DNA of 64,000 nucleotides from Citrobacter telavivensis (GCA_009363175.1 CP045205.1:4464001-4528000); one strand, 5' to 3'; positions 10,817 to 22,974 are shown, numbered from the stretch's first letter. The notes: generated from the letters alone by a model not told the origin. Numbers and translations are program-made.

Positions 10817-10893
10817 ACGTTATGCCTCAGCAGAAAAAATGAAAAAGCCGCCAGAGGAGAGGAATCGCTTCCACTTCGCTGACGGCCTGGTGA

Positions 10894-11313
10894 TTACTTT
10901 TTGTTGGGGCGAATCGCAGGCGCTGCTTTATCCAGAACGCCATTGACGAACTTGTGGCTGTCTTCCGCGCCGAACGTTTTCGCCAGTTCGATCGCTTCGT
11001 TAATGGCCACTTTGTATGGCACATCACTGCGTTTAGACAGCTCGAACAGCGCAATACGCAGTACGGCTTTTTCCACCTGACCCAACTCTTCCAGCAGACG
11101 AGACAGATAGGGTTTCATTAAACCATCCAGGTACGCGCTGTTAGTCGCCACCCCGGACAGCAGTTCACGGAAGTACATGACGTCAACATCTTTCACGTCC
11201 TGTTCTGCCAGGAACTGGTATTCAACATCAGCGATGTCGTTCTGGGACAACTGCCAGGAGTAGAGCGCCTGAACGGCACACTCACGGGCGCGGCGACGAG
11301 CAGCAGGTTTCAC
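10894..11313 (-). CDS. nusB: Transcription antitermination factor NusB
   Basis: NusB (139 aa) pairs with NusE (ribosomal protein S10) on boxA RNA to drive antitermination in rRNA operons. The all-helical protein begins [21 protein letters not shown], with the Arg-rich first helix that contacts boxA, and ends with the conserved [25 protein letters not shown] region. Its length equals that of E. coli. It follows ribE by 19 bases, in the conserved nrdR-ribD-ribE-nusB-thiL-pgpA order. Confidence 0.98.
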   Translation of the reverse strand: MKPAARRRARECAVQALYSWQLSQNDIADVEYQFLAEQDVKDVDVMYFRELLSGVATNSAYLDGLMKPYLSRLLEELGQVEKAVLRIALFELSKRSDVPYKVAINEAIELAKTFGAEDSHKFVNGVLDKAAPAIRPNKK

Positions 11314-11332
11314 GGATTTCCCCTTACAAAAA

Positions 11333-11803
11333 TCAGGCCTTAATGGCTTTCAATACATTAATCATTTCAAGTGCGGTCAGTGCAGCTTCCGCGCCTTTGT
11401 TGCCAGCTTTGGTGCCAGCACGTTCGATAGCTTGTTCAATGCTTTCGGTGGTCAGGACGCCAAAGGCGACCGGAATTTCGCTGTCCTGAGCGACATGCGC
11501 CAGGCCATAGCTTGCACCGCCAGCGACATATTCGAAGTGAGCTGTGCCGCCACGGATTACCGTGCCCAGCGCAATCACCGCGTCATATTTACCGGTTTTC
11601 GCCAATGCGCCCGCTGCCAGCGGCAGTTCATAGGCACCAGGAACCCAAACGACGGTAATGTTTTCATCTTTGACCTGACCAATGCGTTTCAGGGCGTCAA
11701 TCGCACCTTCCAGCAGGCTGTCATTGATAAAGTTGTTGAAACGCGCAATGGTGATGGCGACGCGAGCGTCCGGAGTAGCAACGTTAGCTTCAATAATGTT
11801 CAT
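11333..11803 (-). CDS. ribE: 6,7-dimethyl-8-ribityllumazine synthase
   Basis: RibE (RibH) condenses the ribityl-pyrimidine made by the RibD branch with 3,4-dihydroxy-2-butanone 4-phosphate to give lumazine, the direct riboflavin precursor, and assembles into an icosahedral capsid. The ATG at 11803 ([17 protein letters not shown]) gives 156 aa as in E. coli; the upstream extension in the frame lacks family similarity. Motifs include [11 protein letters not shown] and [18 protein letters not shown] with the catalytic His. It lies between ribD and nusB. Confidence 0.97.
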   Translation of the reverse strand: MNIIEANVATPDARVAITIARFNNFINDSLLEGAIDALKRIGQVKDENITVVWVPGAYELPLAAGALAKTGKYDAVIALGTVIRGGTAHFEYVAGGASYGLAHVAQDSEIPVAFGVLTTESIEQAIERAGTKAGNKGAEAALTALEMINVLKAIKA

Positions 11804-11891
11804 ATTCTTCCTTCGGGTTCGATATGGCCCCGTAAGGGGGGCGGATTTTATCATAATATTCTGTGCGCTGCTTCCTCTAATTAGGAAAGCC

Positions 11892-12995
11892 TCACGCAGG
11901 GGTTAAATGCAGGCAAACGTCCGGGCCCACCTGTCGTATCTCATTGAATTTGAAATGGGGGGCGTCAGCCAGTTTCTCAAGCCCTGGCAACACACATAAT
12001 CCCCTGGCATCACTGCCTAACAGTGTAGGCGCAAGATAAACGATAAGCTCGTCAACCACGCCGGCCTGCAAGAGCGCGCCGGCAAGCGTAGGCCCGGCCT
12101 CCACCCACAGACTGTTAATCTGCTGTTTGCCCAGCAGCATCATCAGCACCACCAGATCCAGATGACCGTTATGCTCCGGCACCATAATCGTGCGGACCGA
12201 ATCGGGCCAGGCGCGCCCGTCTTCTTTCGTGCGCGCAATCCAGGTTTCTCCTGGCTGCTGAACCAAACGGTGTTCCGGCGTCACGCGGTTCTGACTGTCG
12301 ATAACCATTCGCACCGGCTGGCGCAGGGCATCCTGTGGGTAAACCGACTGCGTCGCCTCGCCCAGTTCCGACCAGCGCACGGTGAGCTGCGGGTCGTCTG
12401 CCAGCACCGTCGCGCTGCTGGTCAAAATAGCGTGGCTTTGCGCACGCAGACGCTGAACATCGCGTCGCGCCTGCGGCGACGTTATCCACTGGCTTTCGCC
12501 GCTGGCCATCGCCGTGCGACCGTCCAGCGAAGCGCCGAGCTTCAGTTGCACATACGGAAACCCGGTGCGCATCCGTTTAAGAAAACCTTTATTTAACGCT
12601 TCGACTTCGCTCATCATCAGCCCGTGGCTGACCTCGATCCCCGCCTGTTGCAGGCGATACAACCCGCGTCCCGCTACTTGCGGATTGGGGTCCTGCATCG
12701 CCGCAACCACACGGGAGACACCAGCGGCGATCAGCGCGTCGCAACACGGCGGCGTGCGGCCATGATGGCTGCACGGTTCAAGCGTGACGTACGCGGTGGC
12801 CCCTTTGGCCTTTTCGCCAGCCATACGCAGGGCATGTACTTCCGCATGCGGTTCACCGGCACGGTGATGATAGCCTTCGCCGACAACTTCGCCTTGATTG
12901 ACGATCACACAGCCGACGTTAGGGTTGGGATGGGTGGTAAACCGCCCGCGCTGCGCCAGCTTCAGCGCTCGCGCCATGTATAACTCATCCTGCAT
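11892..12995 (-). CDS. ribD: Bifunctional pyrimidine deaminase/reductase RibD
   Basis: RibD performs two riboflavin steps: deamination of the pyrimidine, then NADPH reduction of the ribosyl side chain. The 367-aa protein has an N-terminal CDA-like zinc deaminase domain ([11 protein letters not shown] with the catalytic HxE, then [11 protein letters not shown] holding two zinc cysteines, about 50-85) and a C-terminal RibD reductase domain ([23 protein letters not shown] from about 152; [13 protein letters not shown] near 290). nrdR ends 3 bases before its ATG, indicating co-transcription. Confidence 0.97.
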   Translation of the reverse strand: MQDELYMARALKLAQRGRFTTHPNPNVGCVIVNQGEVVGEGYHHRAGEPHAEVHALRMAGEKAKGATAYVTLEPCSHHGRTPPCCDALIAAGVSRVVAAMQDPNPQVAGRGLYRLQQAGIEVSHGLMMSEVEALNKGFLKRMRTGFPYVQLKLGASLDGRTAMASGESQWITSPQARRDVQRLRAQSHAILTSSATVLADDPQLTVRWSELGEATQSVYPQDALRQPVRMVIDSQNRVTPEHRLVQQPGETWIARTKEDGRAWPDSVRTIMVPEHNGHLDLVVLMMLLGKQQINSLWVEAGPTLAGALLQAGVVDELIVYLAPTLLGSDARGLCVLPGLEKLADAPHFKFNEIRQVGPDVCLHLTPA

Positions 12996-12998
12996 GGC

Positions 12999-13484
<486 letters not shown>

Positions 13485-13600
13485 TTAACCTGAACTGACG
13501 TGACAACAAAGGCGCAACGCTTTTGAGACAATGGATCGATGTCTTTGTCCCTTTTACGATCTACCATTAGGTCATCGCCACAATTCAGGAAATAAGAGAG

Positions 13601-14140
13601 ATGACAAGACGTTACCTAAGAATTATCCTGGTGGGAAGCCTCTTTAGTTTGAGCGCCTGCGCGCAACAAAGCGAAGTGCGCCAGATGCATCAAAGCGTTT
13701 CGACGCTCAATAAAGAGATGAACCAGCTTAATCAGGAAACCGTGAAGATTACCCAGCAAAACAGTCTGAACGTCAAATCAAGCAGCGGCGTTTATCTGCT
13801 ACCGGGTTCCAATACGCCAGCGCGTCTGAACAGCCAGATCGGTACCCTGCGCATGTCACTTATCAACATTGCGCCAAACGCGGCTGGCACCCGAGTGACG
13901 CTGCGTATTCAGGGTGAGTCAAACGATCCGCTGCCAGCGTTTAGCGGCACCGTTGAGTATGGGCAAATTCAGGGAACAACTGACAATTATCAGGAAGTAA
14001 ATGTCCAGAATCAGTTGATCAATGCCCCGGCCAGCGTGCTGGCGCCTAGCGATGTAGACATCCCGCTACAGTTGAATGGCATAACCCCCGATCGGTTAGG
14101 ATTCGTTCGTATTCACGACATCCAGCCTGTTACGCAATAA
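13601..14140 (+). CDS. yajI: Outer-membrane lipoprotein YajI (DUF3251)
   Basis: A 179-aa lipoprotein of unknown function. The signal peptide ends in a lipobox, SLSACAQQ, so the mature protein would begin with an acylated Cys near residue 20. Residues 25-60 are Gln/Asn-rich and helical (coiled-coil-like), followed by a beta-rich domain with TRVTLRIQGESNDPLPAFSGTV. An AAGAGAG ribosome site precedes the ATG. It is divergent from nrdR and upstream of tsx, as in E. coli. Confidence 0.92.
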   Translation: MTRRYLRIILVGSLFSLSACAQQSEVRQMHQSVSTLNKEMNQLNQETVKITQQNSLNVKSSSGVYLLPGSNTPARLNSQIGTLRMSLINIAPNAAGTRVTLRIQGESNDPLPAFSGTVEYGQIQGTTDNYQEVNVQNQLINAPASVLAPSDVDIPLQLNGITPDRLGFVRIHDIQPVTQ

Positions 14141-14147
14141 ACCTTCC

Positions 14148-14172
14148 TGCGGAACGTTTTGTGCGTTCCGCA
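14148..14172. terminator. Hairpin after yajI
   Basis: TGCGGAACG and CGTTCCGCA form a 9-bp perfect stem with a 7-base loop directly after the yajI stop. No U-run follows, so it may be a weak terminator or a 3' protecting hairpin. Confidence 0.45.
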
Positions 14173-14312
14173 ACATCCATCCCCTACCTTTTGTTACTCC
14201 TCTGACATCCACGTCGTTTTTTGTCAACGTTGGCAATCGGCATGAAAGTCAGTACAATCGCCGCGCTAAAGTACGCAAACGTGAACGCAATCGATTACGT
14301 AAATGATAGAAC

Positions 14313-14354
14313 TGTGAAACAAGACATATTTTTGTGAGCAATGATTTCTATAAT
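14313..14354 (+). promoter_or_regulatory. tsx promoter with CRP-like site
   Basis: A TATAAT -10 lies at 14349-14354, predicting a start near 14361. A TGTGA-N6-ACATA half-palindrome (14313-14328) is centred about 41 bases upstream, the class II CRP position. A CytR-type GCAATCGATTACG lies at about 14287-14299. This resembles the CRP/CytR-controlled P2 promoter known for E. coli tsx. Confidence 0.6.
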
Positions 14355-14438
14355 AGGCTCGCAGAAACACGAAATATTCAGAAACGCTATTTGCGCCTTT
14401 TTCACTCCCGTCAGGGATTTCAAACAGTGGCATACAAT

Positions 14439-15323
14439 ATGAAAAAAACATTACTTGCAGCCGGTGCCGTGCTCGCGCTCTCCTCGTCATTCGCCGTCAA
14501 CGCTGCGGAAAATGACAAACCGCAGTATCTTTCCGACTGGTGGCACCAGAGCGTCAACGTCGTCGGGAGCTACCACACCCGTTTCGGACCGCAGATCCGT
14601 AACGATACCTATCTGGAATATGAAGCTTTCGCGAAAAAAGACTGGTTCGACTTCTATGGCTACATGGATGCGCCGGTATTCTTCGGCGGTAACACCGACG
14701 CGAAAGGGATCTGGAACCACGGTTCTCCGCTGTTTATGGAAATCGAACCGCGTTTCTCCATCGACAAACTGACCGGTGCTGACCTGAGCTTTGGTCCGTT
14801 TAAAGAGTGGTACTTCGCCAACAACTACATCTACGACATGGGTCGTAACAAAGATGGCCGTCAGAGCACCTGGTACATGGGTCTGGGTACGGATATCGAT
14901 ACCGGCCTGCCGATGAGCCTGTCTCTGAACGTGTACGCCAAGTACCAGTGGCAGAACTACGGCGCAGCAAACGAAAACGAATGGGACGGCTACCGTTTCA
15001 AAGTGAAATACTTCGTGCCGATTACCGAACTGTGGGGCGGTAACCTGAGCTACATCGGCTTCACCAACTTTGACTGGGGTTCCGATCTGGGCGACAACGA
15101 CTTCTCCGATCTGAACGGCAATAAAGCGCGTACCAACGACTCCATCGCCTCCAGCCATATTCTGGCGCTGAACTACGACCACTGGCACTACTCGGTTGTG
15201 GCGCGTTACTGGCATAACGGTGGTCAATGGAACGACGACGCTGAGCTGAACTTCGGTAAAGGCAACTTCAACGTTCGCTCTACCGGTTGGGGTGGTTACC
15301 TGGTTGTCGGTTACAACTTCTGA
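14439..15323 (+). CDS. tsx: Nucleoside-specific outer-membrane channel Tsx
   Basis: Tsx is a 12-stranded beta-barrel that lets nucleosides and deoxynucleosides cross the outer membrane and serves as a phage T6/colicin K receptor. The start [22 protein letters not shown] is a classic Sec signal cleaved after NAA (about residue 22), giving 294 aa in total; the frame is open further upstream, but that region holds the promoter. Aromatic-rich strands end with [10 protein letters not shown], with the terminal Phe typical of barrel insertion. Confidence 0.97.
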   Translation: MKKTLLAAGAVLALSSSFAVNAAENDKPQYLSDWWHQSVNVVGSYHTRFGPQIRNDTYLEYEAFAKKDWFDFYGYMDAPVFFGGNTDAKGIWNHGSPLFMEIEPRFSIDKLTGADLSFGPFKEWYFANNYIYDMGRNKDGRQSTWYMGLGTDIDTGLPMSLSLNVYAKYQWQNYGAANENEWDGYRFKVKYFVPITELWGGNLSYIGFTNFDWGSDLGDNDFSDLNGNKARTNDSIASSHILALNYDHWHYSVVARYWHNGGQWNDDAELNFGKGNFNVRSTGWGGYLVVGYNF

Positions 15324-15342
15324 TAACGCCCCTTCCCCTGCA

Positions 15343-15370
15343 AAAGCCAGCCTGACCGCTGGCTTTTTTA
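15343..15370 (+). terminator. Rho-independent terminator of tsx
   Basis: AAGCCAGC, a 6-base loop, GCTGGCTT and then a T-run. It touches the stop codon of the convergent WYL gene, so it may end both transcripts. Confidence 0.85.
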
Positions 15371-16060
15371 TGCGTGCGTTTCGTCGCGGATTTTACGTAA
15401 AAAATCACTGAGCGAACGGTCAGCGCGCTCGCAAAATCGCCTGTCGAGCGGCGTGATGCTTAAACAACGATCGACACGAAAACAGCGATAGTCTTCGCGC
15501 CGCTCGCACCAGGCCACCAACAGCCAGAACTTCCCTTCGAAGAAGATCCCTAACGGTTGCACATCCCGCCAGGAAAGTTGCCCCGCTTCGTCGCGGTAAT
15601 GCAGTGCCAGCACCTGCTGAGTGGTCACCGCCCGGTGGATCACATCGAACGCGCTGCGTGAATGCAGTTGTCTGCCAAAGTCCGGCGCGAAGATGCGCGC
15701 CTGCTCGGCTTTGCGCCGGCTTTCTTCCGGCAATATCGCCAGCACCTTTTCCTGCGCTGACTCCAGTTCTCTGGAGAGCAAATCGCCGCCCCAGGTGTGC
15801 AGCAGACGAATGGCGGCAATCAGCGCTTCAGACTCCCGGTGCGTCAACATCAGCGGCGGAAGATCAAACCCCGCCATCAGACGATAACCGCTCCCCGCCT
15901 CCCCTTCGACAGGCACGCCAGAGAGCGAGAGGTCACGGATATCACGATAGATAGTCCGCTCCGAAACCTCCAGCCGCTCCGCCAGCAGCGCTGCCGTTGT
16001 CAGCCGCCTGCCACGCAGGATCTGTACTATCTGGAACAAGCGGTCAGCGCGACGGGTCAT
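15368..16060 (-). CDS. HTH/WYL-domain transcriptional regulator (YafY-like)
   Basis: A 230-aa regulator. The N-terminal DeoR-type winged helix (MTRRADRLFQIVQIL...SERTIYRDIRDLSLSG, residues 1-60) is followed by a WYL domain (LALHYRDEAG...VQPLGIFFEGKFWLLVAWCERREDYRCFRVDR, about 145-205) thought to sense ligands. This family often controls an adjacent enzyme gene. It follows the VOC gene by 15 bases on the same strand, so the pair is probably an operon in which the regulator controls its partner. It occupies the place where E. coli carries yajD. Confidence 0.85.
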   Translation of the reverse strand: MTRRADRLFQIVQILRGRRLTTAALLAERLEVSERTIYRDIRDLSLSGVPVEGEAGSGYRLMAGFDLPPLMLTHRESEALIAAIRLLHTWGGDLLSRELESAQEKVLAILPEESRRKAEQARIFAPDFGRQLHSRSAFDVIHRAVTTQQVLALHYRDEAGQLSWRDVQPLGIFFEGKFWLLVAWCERREDYRCFRVDRCLSITPLDRRFCERADRSLSDFLRKIRDETHA

Positions 16061-16075
16061 AATTGCTCTCTGTGA

Positions 16076-16441
16076 TTAAGCCGGTTGATGTAAACCCACA
16101 CGGTTACCTTCGCTGTCGGTAAACAGCGCAATGGTGCCGATCCCTTTACCGAGATCGTGCGGGCCAAACACGCATTTTCCACCCGCGCTGGCAACGCGAT
16201 CCAGCGTGGCATTGAGATCCCCGGTATGCAGATAAATAATCGCCCCCTGCAATGAAGGTGTAATGCCGTCAAACTTCGCCAGCGCACCGCCGGTAGCCGG
16301 TTCGTCATACGGGAAAACCGCCAGATCGGCGACGTCCATTTTTTCACGACGCAGCGACAGCCCCATGACCGGCTCGTAAAACGCAATCGCGCGTTCCATA
16401 TCCGTAACGGGAATTTCAAACCAATTGATAATGCTTTTCAT
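16076..16441 (-). CDS. VOC-family (glyoxalase/bleomycin-resistance fold) protein
   Basis: A 121-aa protein with the two beta-alpha-beta-beta-beta modules of the vicinal oxygen chelate superfamily. It starts KSIINWFEIPVTDMERAIAF (metal/substrate half-site region) and ends GTIALFTDSEGNRVGLHQP, the typical second-module end. Candidate roles are metal-dependent isomerisation, dioxygenation or ligand binding for resistance; sequence alone cannot decide. It lies directly upstream of the WYL regulator, and an ATG 3 bases from GGAGGA gives a good ribosome site. Confidence 0.82.
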   Translation of the reverse strand: MKSIINWFEIPVTDMERAIAFYEPVMGLSLRREKMDVADLAVFPYDEPATGGALAKFDGITPSLQGAIIYLHTGDLNATLDRVASAGGKCVFGPHDLGKGIGTIALFTDSEGNRVGLHQPA

Positions 16442-16545
16442 CGTTCCTCCTGCCTGTGTGGGTAAATTCAGGAAGAGGATAAAACAGGGCTCCTGACAGC
16501 ATAGTGTCAGTAGGGTTTGCGGAACAAGAGAAAGGTAGAAAAGAA

Positions 16546-16572
16546 AAATCCCGATCGAATGACCGGGATTTT
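16546..16572 (-). terminator. Terminator of the queA-tgt-yajC-secDF operon
   Basis: On the minus strand AAATCCCG and CGGGATTT pair and are followed by further T residues, shortly after the secF stop codon at 16594. Confidence 0.75.
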
Positions 16573-16593
16573 ACGCATTGGCTGAACGTCAGT

Positions 16594-17565
16594 TTACGGC
16601 AGAATAGACGGCTGGTCCGCCCCTTCTTTCTCGACTTTCTGCTGCAGCATATGCTCACGCTTCATGCCGAGCTTCAGCGCCAGCGCCGATGCTACGTAAA
16701 TGGATGACGCCGTACCGATGGACACCCCGATCAGCATGGTCAGCGAGAAGCCTTCCAGCACCGGACCACCGAACAGGAACAGCATCAGGATTACCATTAA
16801 CGTCGTACCAGAGGTAATCAACGTACGATGCAGCGTCTGGGTCAGTGACACGTTAAAGATTTCATAAGGCGTCCCGCGACGAATTTTGCGGAAGTTTTCA
16901 CGAATACGGTCAGAAACCACGATGCTGTCGTTAAGCGAGTAACCGATAACGGACATCAGCGATGCCACGATTGTCAGGTCGATCTCGATATGGAATAACG
17001 ACAGGATCCCCAGTGTGATGATGACGTCGTGCGCCAGCGCGATAACAACGCCTGCCGCCAGTCGCCATTCAAAACGGATCCCGACGTAGACCAGGATTGA
17101 GATCAGCGCCGCCAGCAGCGCCATCGCACCGGTTTGCGCCAGATCGGCACCCACGCTCGGTCCGACGAATTCAATGCGCTTCACTGCTGCGTTCTGGTTG
17201 GTGGATTCGTTAATCACACTCAACACTTTGCTACCCAGCACCTGACCGCCGTTTGCCCCTTCGGTCGGCGGCATACGCACCATGATGTCGTGGCTGCTGC
17301 CGAAGTTCTGTAAAAGCGGATCAACAAAGCCCGCTTTTTCCAGTGCGTCGCGCATCACGTCCATCTCAGCCGGTTTTTCCAGCGTGATTTCAATCACCGT
17401 ACCACCGGTGAAATCGAGACCCCAGTTAAAGCCGCGCACGCCCATCACGATGATGGCCAACACCAGCAGCAGACCTGAGATGCCGAAAGCCCAGTAGTCC
17501 CAGCGCATAAAGTCGATGACTTTACGGCCGTGGTTCAATTGTTCAACAGTATATTCCTGTGCCAC
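16594..17565 (-). CDS. secF: Protein translocase subunit SecF
   Basis: SecF pairs with SecD to use proton motive force to complete Sec-dependent export. The protein is 323 aa if translation starts at the GTG (17565; [20 protein letters not shown]), preceded by a GAGGAG ribosome site and matching E. coli; the ATG 15 codons upstream lies inside the end of secD and is unlikely. Six membrane segments are predicted. The family motif [20 protein letters not shown] lies near residues 230-250. It follows secD by 10 bases. Confidence 0.96.
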   Translation of the reverse strand: MAQEYTVEQLNHGRKVIDFMRWDYWAFGISGLLLVLAIIVMGVRGFNWGLDFTGGTVIEITLEKPAEMDVMRDALEKAGFVDPLLQNFGSSHDIMVRMPPTEGANGGQVLGSKVLSVINESTNQNAAVKRIEFVGPSVGADLAQTGAMALLAALISILVYVGIRFEWRLAAGVVIALAHDVIITLGILSLFHIEIDLTIVASLMSVIGYSLNDSIVVSDRIRENFRKIRRGTPYEIFNVSLTQTLHRTLITSGTTLMVILMLFLFGGPVLEGFSLTMLIGVSIGTASSIYVASALALKLGMKREHMLQQKVEKEGADQPSILP

Positions 17566-17575
17566 TTCGCACTCC

Positions 17576-19423
17576 TCAGATTGACAGCTTTTTGACGCGC
17601 TTGCCGCCATACAACAGGTTTACGATGGCACGAGTACCGACGATCGCGGTAAACATCGACGTCGCCACACCGATACCGGTAGTAATCGCGAACCCTTTAA
17701 TTGCCCCGGTGCCGACGGCGTACAGGATGATGACCTTAATCAGCGTCGTAATGTTCGCATCAAAGATGGAACTGAACGCGCCCGCATACCCTTCGTTGAT
17801 CGCCTGCTGCACCGAACGTCCGTTACTCAACTCTTCTTTGATACGTTCGTTGATCAGGACGTTCGCATCGACGGCGACGGCAAGGGTTAAGACGATCCCC
17901 GCAATCCCCGGCATACTCAGCGTTGCCCCCGGCAGCAGCGACATAATGCCGACAATCAGCACCAGGTTAGCAACCAGCGCGCTGGTCGCAATCAGACCAA
18001 ATTTCTTGTAGAACAGAATCATGAACAGAATGGATACGGCCAGACCGGCCAGACACGCTTCCAGACCCTGCTTGATGTTCTGCATCCCCAGAGTTGGACC
18101 GATGGTCCGTTCTTCAACAATCTGAATCGGCGCAATCAGCGCACCGGCACGCAGCAGCAGAGAGAGCTGACGCGCTTCGTTCGGGTTGTTGATCCCGGTA
18201 ATACGGAAGCTGTTACCCAGACGAGACTGGATGTTGGCGATGTTAATCACCTCTTCCTGTTTCACCAGTACCGCACGACCGTTCGCATCTTTTTTACCGC
18301 TGTCTTTATACTCCACAAACAGGGTCGCCATCGGTTTACCGATGTTGTCCTTAGTGAAGTTAGACATGATGTTGCCACCTGCGCTATCCAGCGAGATGTT
18401 CACCTGCGGTTGGTTGTATTCGTCCTGGCTTGAAGTGGAGTCAGTGATATGGTCACCGGTCAGGATCACGCGTTTGTACAGCACGACTGGCTGACCTTCG
18501 CGCGACTGTTTCACTTCGGAATCGCCCGGTACGCGACCAGAGGCCGCCGCAGACTGATCAACGTTAGTGTTGACCAGACGGAACTCCAGCGTTGCCGTCG
18601 CGCCGAGAATCTCTTTCGCACGCGCCGTGTCCTGAATACCCGGCAGTTCGACCACGATACGATCCGCGCCCTGGCGTTGTACCACCGGTTCGGCAACGCC
18701 CAACTGGTTCACACGGTTACGCAGGATGTTGATGTTCTGTTGTACCGCGTATTCACGCGCTTCGCTCAGACGGGCATCGGTCATCACCGCACGCAGCGCA
18801 TTGCTGCCCTGGCTTGTGATAACCAGATCCTGGTGACGCTTGCTGAGGTAAGCAATCGCTTTATCACGCGCACTGGCATCACGGAAGTTAATGCTCAGAC
18901 CGTAATTGTCTTCTTTACGAACGGTGGTATACGGGATGCCTTCTGTACGCAGATCGCTGCGCAGGCTGTCGATATTTTGTTCCTGGAGTTTACCCAGCGC
19001 GGTATCCATATCCACTTCCATCAGGAAGTGAACGCCGCCACGCAGGTCAAGACCGAGTTTCATCGGTTCTGCTTTGATGGCCGCTAACCAGCGCGGGGTT
19101 GCCGGAGCAAGGTTAAGCGCCACGACGTATTTATCACCCAGCACGTCCACCAGCGCTTCACGTGCGCGCAGTTGGGTATCGGTGGTGTCGAAGCGCGCAA
19201 GAATCGCGCCCTCTTCCAGTGCCACAGACTTAGCGGTAATTTTTTCTTGTTGTAACGTATTCTGGACCTGGATCAGCGTTTGCTCACTGGCGGCGACACC
19301 GCGCGCGCCAGTGATTTGAACGGCCGGATCCTCACCATACAGGTTGGGAAGCGCATACAGCAGACCGACGACAATAACGACGATCAGCATGATGTACTTC
19401 CACAAAGGATAACGGTTTAACAC
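17576..19423 (-). CDS. secD: Protein translocase subunit SecD
   Basis: SecD (615 aa) has one N-terminal membrane helix ([26 protein letters not shown]), a large periplasmic P1 domain (about 30-445) including [17 protein letters not shown], then five clustered helices at the C-terminus. The essential RND-like motif [18 protein letters not shown] is at about 515-535, where the Asp takes part in proton coupling. Length and order match E. coli. It lies between yajC and secF. Confidence 0.98.
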   Translation of the reverse strand: MLNRYPLWKYIMLIVVIVVGLLYALPNLYGEDPAVQITGARGVAASEQTLIQVQNTLQQEKITAKSVALEEGAILARFDTTDTQLRAREALVDVLGDKYVVALNLAPATPRWLAAIKAEPMKLGLDLRGGVHFLMEVDMDTALGKLQEQNIDSLRSDLRTEGIPYTTVRKEDNYGLSINFRDASARDKAIAYLSKRHQDLVITSQGSNALRAVMTDARLSEAREYAVQQNINILRNRVNQLGVAEPVVQRQGADRIVVELPGIQDTARAKEILGATATLEFRLVNTNVDQSAAASGRVPGDSEVKQSREGQPVVLYKRVILTGDHITDSTSSQDEYNQPQVNISLDSAGGNIMSNFTKDNIGKPMATLFVEYKDSGKKDANGRAVLVKQEEVINIANIQSRLGNSFRITGINNPNEARQLSLLLRAGALIAPIQIVEERTIGPTLGMQNIKQGLEACLAGLAVSILFMILFYKKFGLIATSALVANLVLIVGIMSLLPGATLSMPGIAGIVLTLAVAVDANVLINERIKEELSNGRSVQQAINEGYAGAFSSIFDANITTLIKVIILYAVGTGAIKGFAITTGIGVATSMFTAIVGTRAIVNLLYGGKRVKKLSI

Positions 19424-19450
19424 GGCAGTTCCCTTAGGGAAAAGTTACTA

Positions 19451-19783
19451 TTACAGCGCCTTCATGGTGCCTTTCGGCAGAACGGCAGCTACGAAGTCAC
19501 GCTTGATAACCACTTCAGTGGTATCGTTCAGTGCGATAGCGATGTAACCAGATTCTGCAACTTTGGTTACTCGACCTACCAGGCCACCGTTAGTCAGGAC
19601 TTCATCACCTTTCGCGATGGAGGCCATCAGATTTTTATGCTCTTTGGTGCGCTTCTGCTGTGGGCGCAGGATCATGAAATAGAAAATCAGACCAAACACC
19701 ACCAGCATCAGAATCAGAGACATCGGGCTGCCCTGCGCCGGAGCACCTGTTGCCGCTACCGCATCAGAAATAAAAAAGCTCAT
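19451..19783 (-). CDS. yajC: Sec translocon accessory protein YajC
   Basis: YajC (110 aa) is a single-span inner-membrane protein that co-purifies with SecDF. The hydrophobic helix SLILMLVVFGLIFYFMILRP (about 22-41) is followed by the family motif QQKRTKEHKNLMASIAKGDEVLTNGG and a small cytoplasmic beta domain. It sits 22 bases downstream of tgt and 27 upstream of secD. Confidence 0.97.
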   Translation of the reverse strand: MSFFISDAVAATGAPAQGSPMSLILMLVVFGLIFYFMILRPQQKRTKEHKNLMASIAKGDEVLTNGGLVGRVTKVAESGYIAIALNDTTEVVIKRDFVAAVLPKGTMKAL

Positions 19784-19805
19784 TCAAATTCCCTCATTAT
19801 TAAAA

Positions 19806-20948
<1,143 letters not shown>

Positions 20949-20987
20949 TCAGAAAAACAGTCCAACGTGTCAACCAGCGCTGCGGAT

Positions 20988-22058
20988 TTATTCCCCAACG
21001 CGTTCATTCAAAGCTTGCGGATTGTACGTGATAAACATCGCGTCTCCGTAGCTAAAAAAGCGATAATTTTGTTCTACCGCCGCCTTGTAGGCATTCATCG
21101 TATGCTGATAACCAGCAAACGCCGAGACCAGCATAATCAATGTCGACTCAGGCAAATGGAAGTTGGTCACCAATGCATCAATCACGTTGTATTGATAACC
21201 TGGGTAGATGAAGATCTGTGTGTCGCCAAAGAACGGTTCAATGAGCGCGTTCTTTGCCGCCTGCGCTGCGCTCTCCAGAGAACGTACCGAGGTTGTGCCC
21301 ACCGCAATCACCCGATTTCCGCGCGCTTTCGCCGCCAGCACCGCGTCCACCACCTCTTGCGGCACTTCCGCATACTCAGAGTGCATGATGTGGTCTTCAA
21401 TGGTATCCACACGCACCGGCTGGAACGTCCCCGCGCCGACGTGCAGCGTCACAAACGCCATCTCAACGCCTTTCTCGCGCAGTTTGTCCAGCAGCGGTTC
21501 GTCAAAGTGCAGGCCTGCGGTCGGCGCGGCTACGGCGCCGGGTTTTTCGCTGTACACCGTCTGGTAAAGCTCACGGTCGGCGTCTTCATCCGGACGGTCG
21601 ATGTACGGCGGCAGCGGCATATGACCGATAGCATTGAGAATATCCAGAACCGGACGCGCGTCGTTAAATTCGACTTCAAACAGCGCGCCGTGGCGGGCCG
21701 TCATCGTCGCATTGATACTTTCATCATCGCCAAGCAGGAGTTCTGCGCCCGGTTTCGGCGCTTTGGAGGCGCGAATATGCGCGAGGATACGTTTATCATC
21801 CAGCATGCGCTCAACGAGGACTTCAATCTTGCCGCCGCTGGCTTTACGACCAAACAGACGTGCCGGGATCACACGGGTATTATTAAAGACCAGCAGATCG
21901 CCAGGGTTGAGCTTATCGAGCAGATCGGTGAAAGTACCATGCGTCAGCGCGCCCGTCGGCCCGTCCAGCGACAGCAAACGGCAGCTACTGCGTTCCGGCT
22001 GTGGGTAGTGGGCAATCAGGGATTCGGGTAATTCAAAGGAAAAATCGGTAACGCGCAT
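20988..22058 (-). CDS. queA: S-adenosylmethionine:tRNA ribosyltransferase-isomerase
   Basis: QueA transfers and isomerises the ribosyl group of AdoMet onto preQ1-tRNA to give epoxyqueuosine. The 356-aa protein begins [20 protein letters not shown] and contains the family stretches [45 protein letters not shown] and [18 protein letters not shown]. It is the first gene of the queA-tgt-yajC-secD-secF set; its promoter region carries an ERIC insertion upstream. Confidence 0.98.
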   Translation of the reverse strand: MRVTDFSFELPESLIAHYPQPERSSCRLLSLDGPTGALTHGTFTDLLDKLNPGDLLVFNNTRVIPARLFGRKASGGKIEVLVERMLDDKRILAHIRASKAPKPGAELLLGDDESINATMTARHGALFEVEFNDARPVLDILNAIGHMPLPPYIDRPDEDADRELYQTVYSEKPGAVAAPTAGLHFDEPLLDKLREKGVEMAFVTLHVGAGTFQPVRVDTIEDHIMHSEYAEVPQEVVDAVLAAKARGNRVIAVGTTSVRSLESAAQAAKNALIEPFFGDTQIFIYPGYQYNVIDALVTNFHLPESTLIMLVSAFAGYQHTMNAYKAAVEQNYRFFSYGDAMFITYNPQALNERVGE

Positions 22059-22140
22059 GACACTGACTCGGACTAAAATAAGAGGCGGGTAGTCTAGTGC
22101 CGGGGCGCTCTCCCTGCAACCTTTACCCCGCAGTAGAGTT

Positions 22141-22271
22141 ATAATACTCTAAATAATTCATGTTGCAGGAAGGCGGCAACTGAGAGAATGCCCGGGAGCT
22201 TAGTAAACTAAGTGACCGGGAAGAACGAAGGAAGCCAACACACCTGCAACCTGAAGTATGACGAGTATTAT
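22141..22271 (+). repeat. Full-length ERIC element upstream of, and touching, acpH
   Basis: A 131-base element whose two 29-base ends are inverted repeats (24 of 29 positions match; outermost ATAATACTC/GAGTATTAT). The centre has the ERIC hairpin core CCCGGGAGCTTAG...CTAAGTGACCGGG. The right end runs through the AT of the acpH start codon, so the element carries that gene's translation initiation region. Confidence 0.9.
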
Positions 22272-22851
22272 GAATTTTCTAGCTCACCTACATCTTGCAC
22301 ATCTCGCTGACAGCTCACTTTCCGGCAATCTGCTGGCCGATTTTGTGCGGGGAAATCCGCAATCGAACTTTGCGCCTGATGTGGTGGACGGTATTTTTAT
22401 GCATCGTCGAATCGATGTGATGACCGACAACCTGCCGGAGGTCCGCGAGGCGCGCGAATGGTTTCGCAGCGAAACGCGTCGCGTCGCACCCATCACGCTC
22501 GACGTGATGTGGGATCATTTTCTCTCACGCCACTGGGCGCAACTCTCCCCGGACTTCCCCTTACAGGCTTTTGTGCGTTACGCCCATGCCCAGGTCGAGA
22601 TTATACTGCCGGAGTCGCCCCCGCGTTTTGTGAATCTGAATAACTACCTGTGGTCGGAAAAGTGGCTGGAGCGTTACCGTGATATGGACTTCATACAGGA
22701 TGTCCTTAATGGGATGGCCAGTCGCCGCCCCCGCCTTGATGCCCTTCGCGACTCCTGGTACGACCTGGATACCCACTACGATGCCCTGGAAGCGCGCTTC
22801 TGGCAGTTTTATCCGCGCATGATGGAGCAGGCGAAAAACAAGCAGCTTTAA
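22270..22851 (+). CDS. acpH: Acyl carrier protein phosphodiesterase
   Basis: AcpH hydrolyses the phosphopantetheine arm from holo-ACP, part of prosthetic-group turnover. From the ATG at 22270 ([20 protein letters not shown]) the protein is 193 aa as in E. coli; an ATG four codons earlier lies inside the ERIC element. Conserved His and Asp residues ([32 protein letters not shown]) suit a metal-dependent HD-like phosphodiesterase of the DUF479 family. It is flanked by two ERICs in opposite orientation. Confidence 0.93.
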   Translation: MNFLAHLHLAHLADSSLSGNLLADFVRGNPQSNFAPDVVDGIFMHRRIDVMTDNLPEVREAREWFRSETRRVAPITLDVMWDHFLSRHWAQLSPDFPLQAFVRYAHAQVEIILPESPPRFVNLNNYLWSEKWLERYRDMDFIQDVLNGMASRRPRLDALRDSWYDLDTHYDALEARFWQFYPRMMEQAKNKQL

Positions 22852-22855
22852 TTTA

Positions 22856-22974
22856 CACGTCATCCTTCAAACCGCCTCTGCGTTGGCTGCGTCGGCTCAC
22901 CCCCGTCACTTACTTGAGTAAGCTCCTGGGGGTTCTCAGACTTGCCGCCTTGATGCAACTTGAATGATTTTGTG
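22856..22974 (-). repeat. ERIC element (inverted) downstream of acpH
   Basis: The core CCCCCGTCACTTAC...GTAAGCTCCTGGGG reads as a standard ERIC on the minus strand, with GCGTTGGCTGC and CTTGCCGCC at the expected inner positions and weak terminal inverted repeats (CGTCATCCTTCAA/TTGAATGATTTT). It starts a few bases after the acpH stop. Confidence 0.88.
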
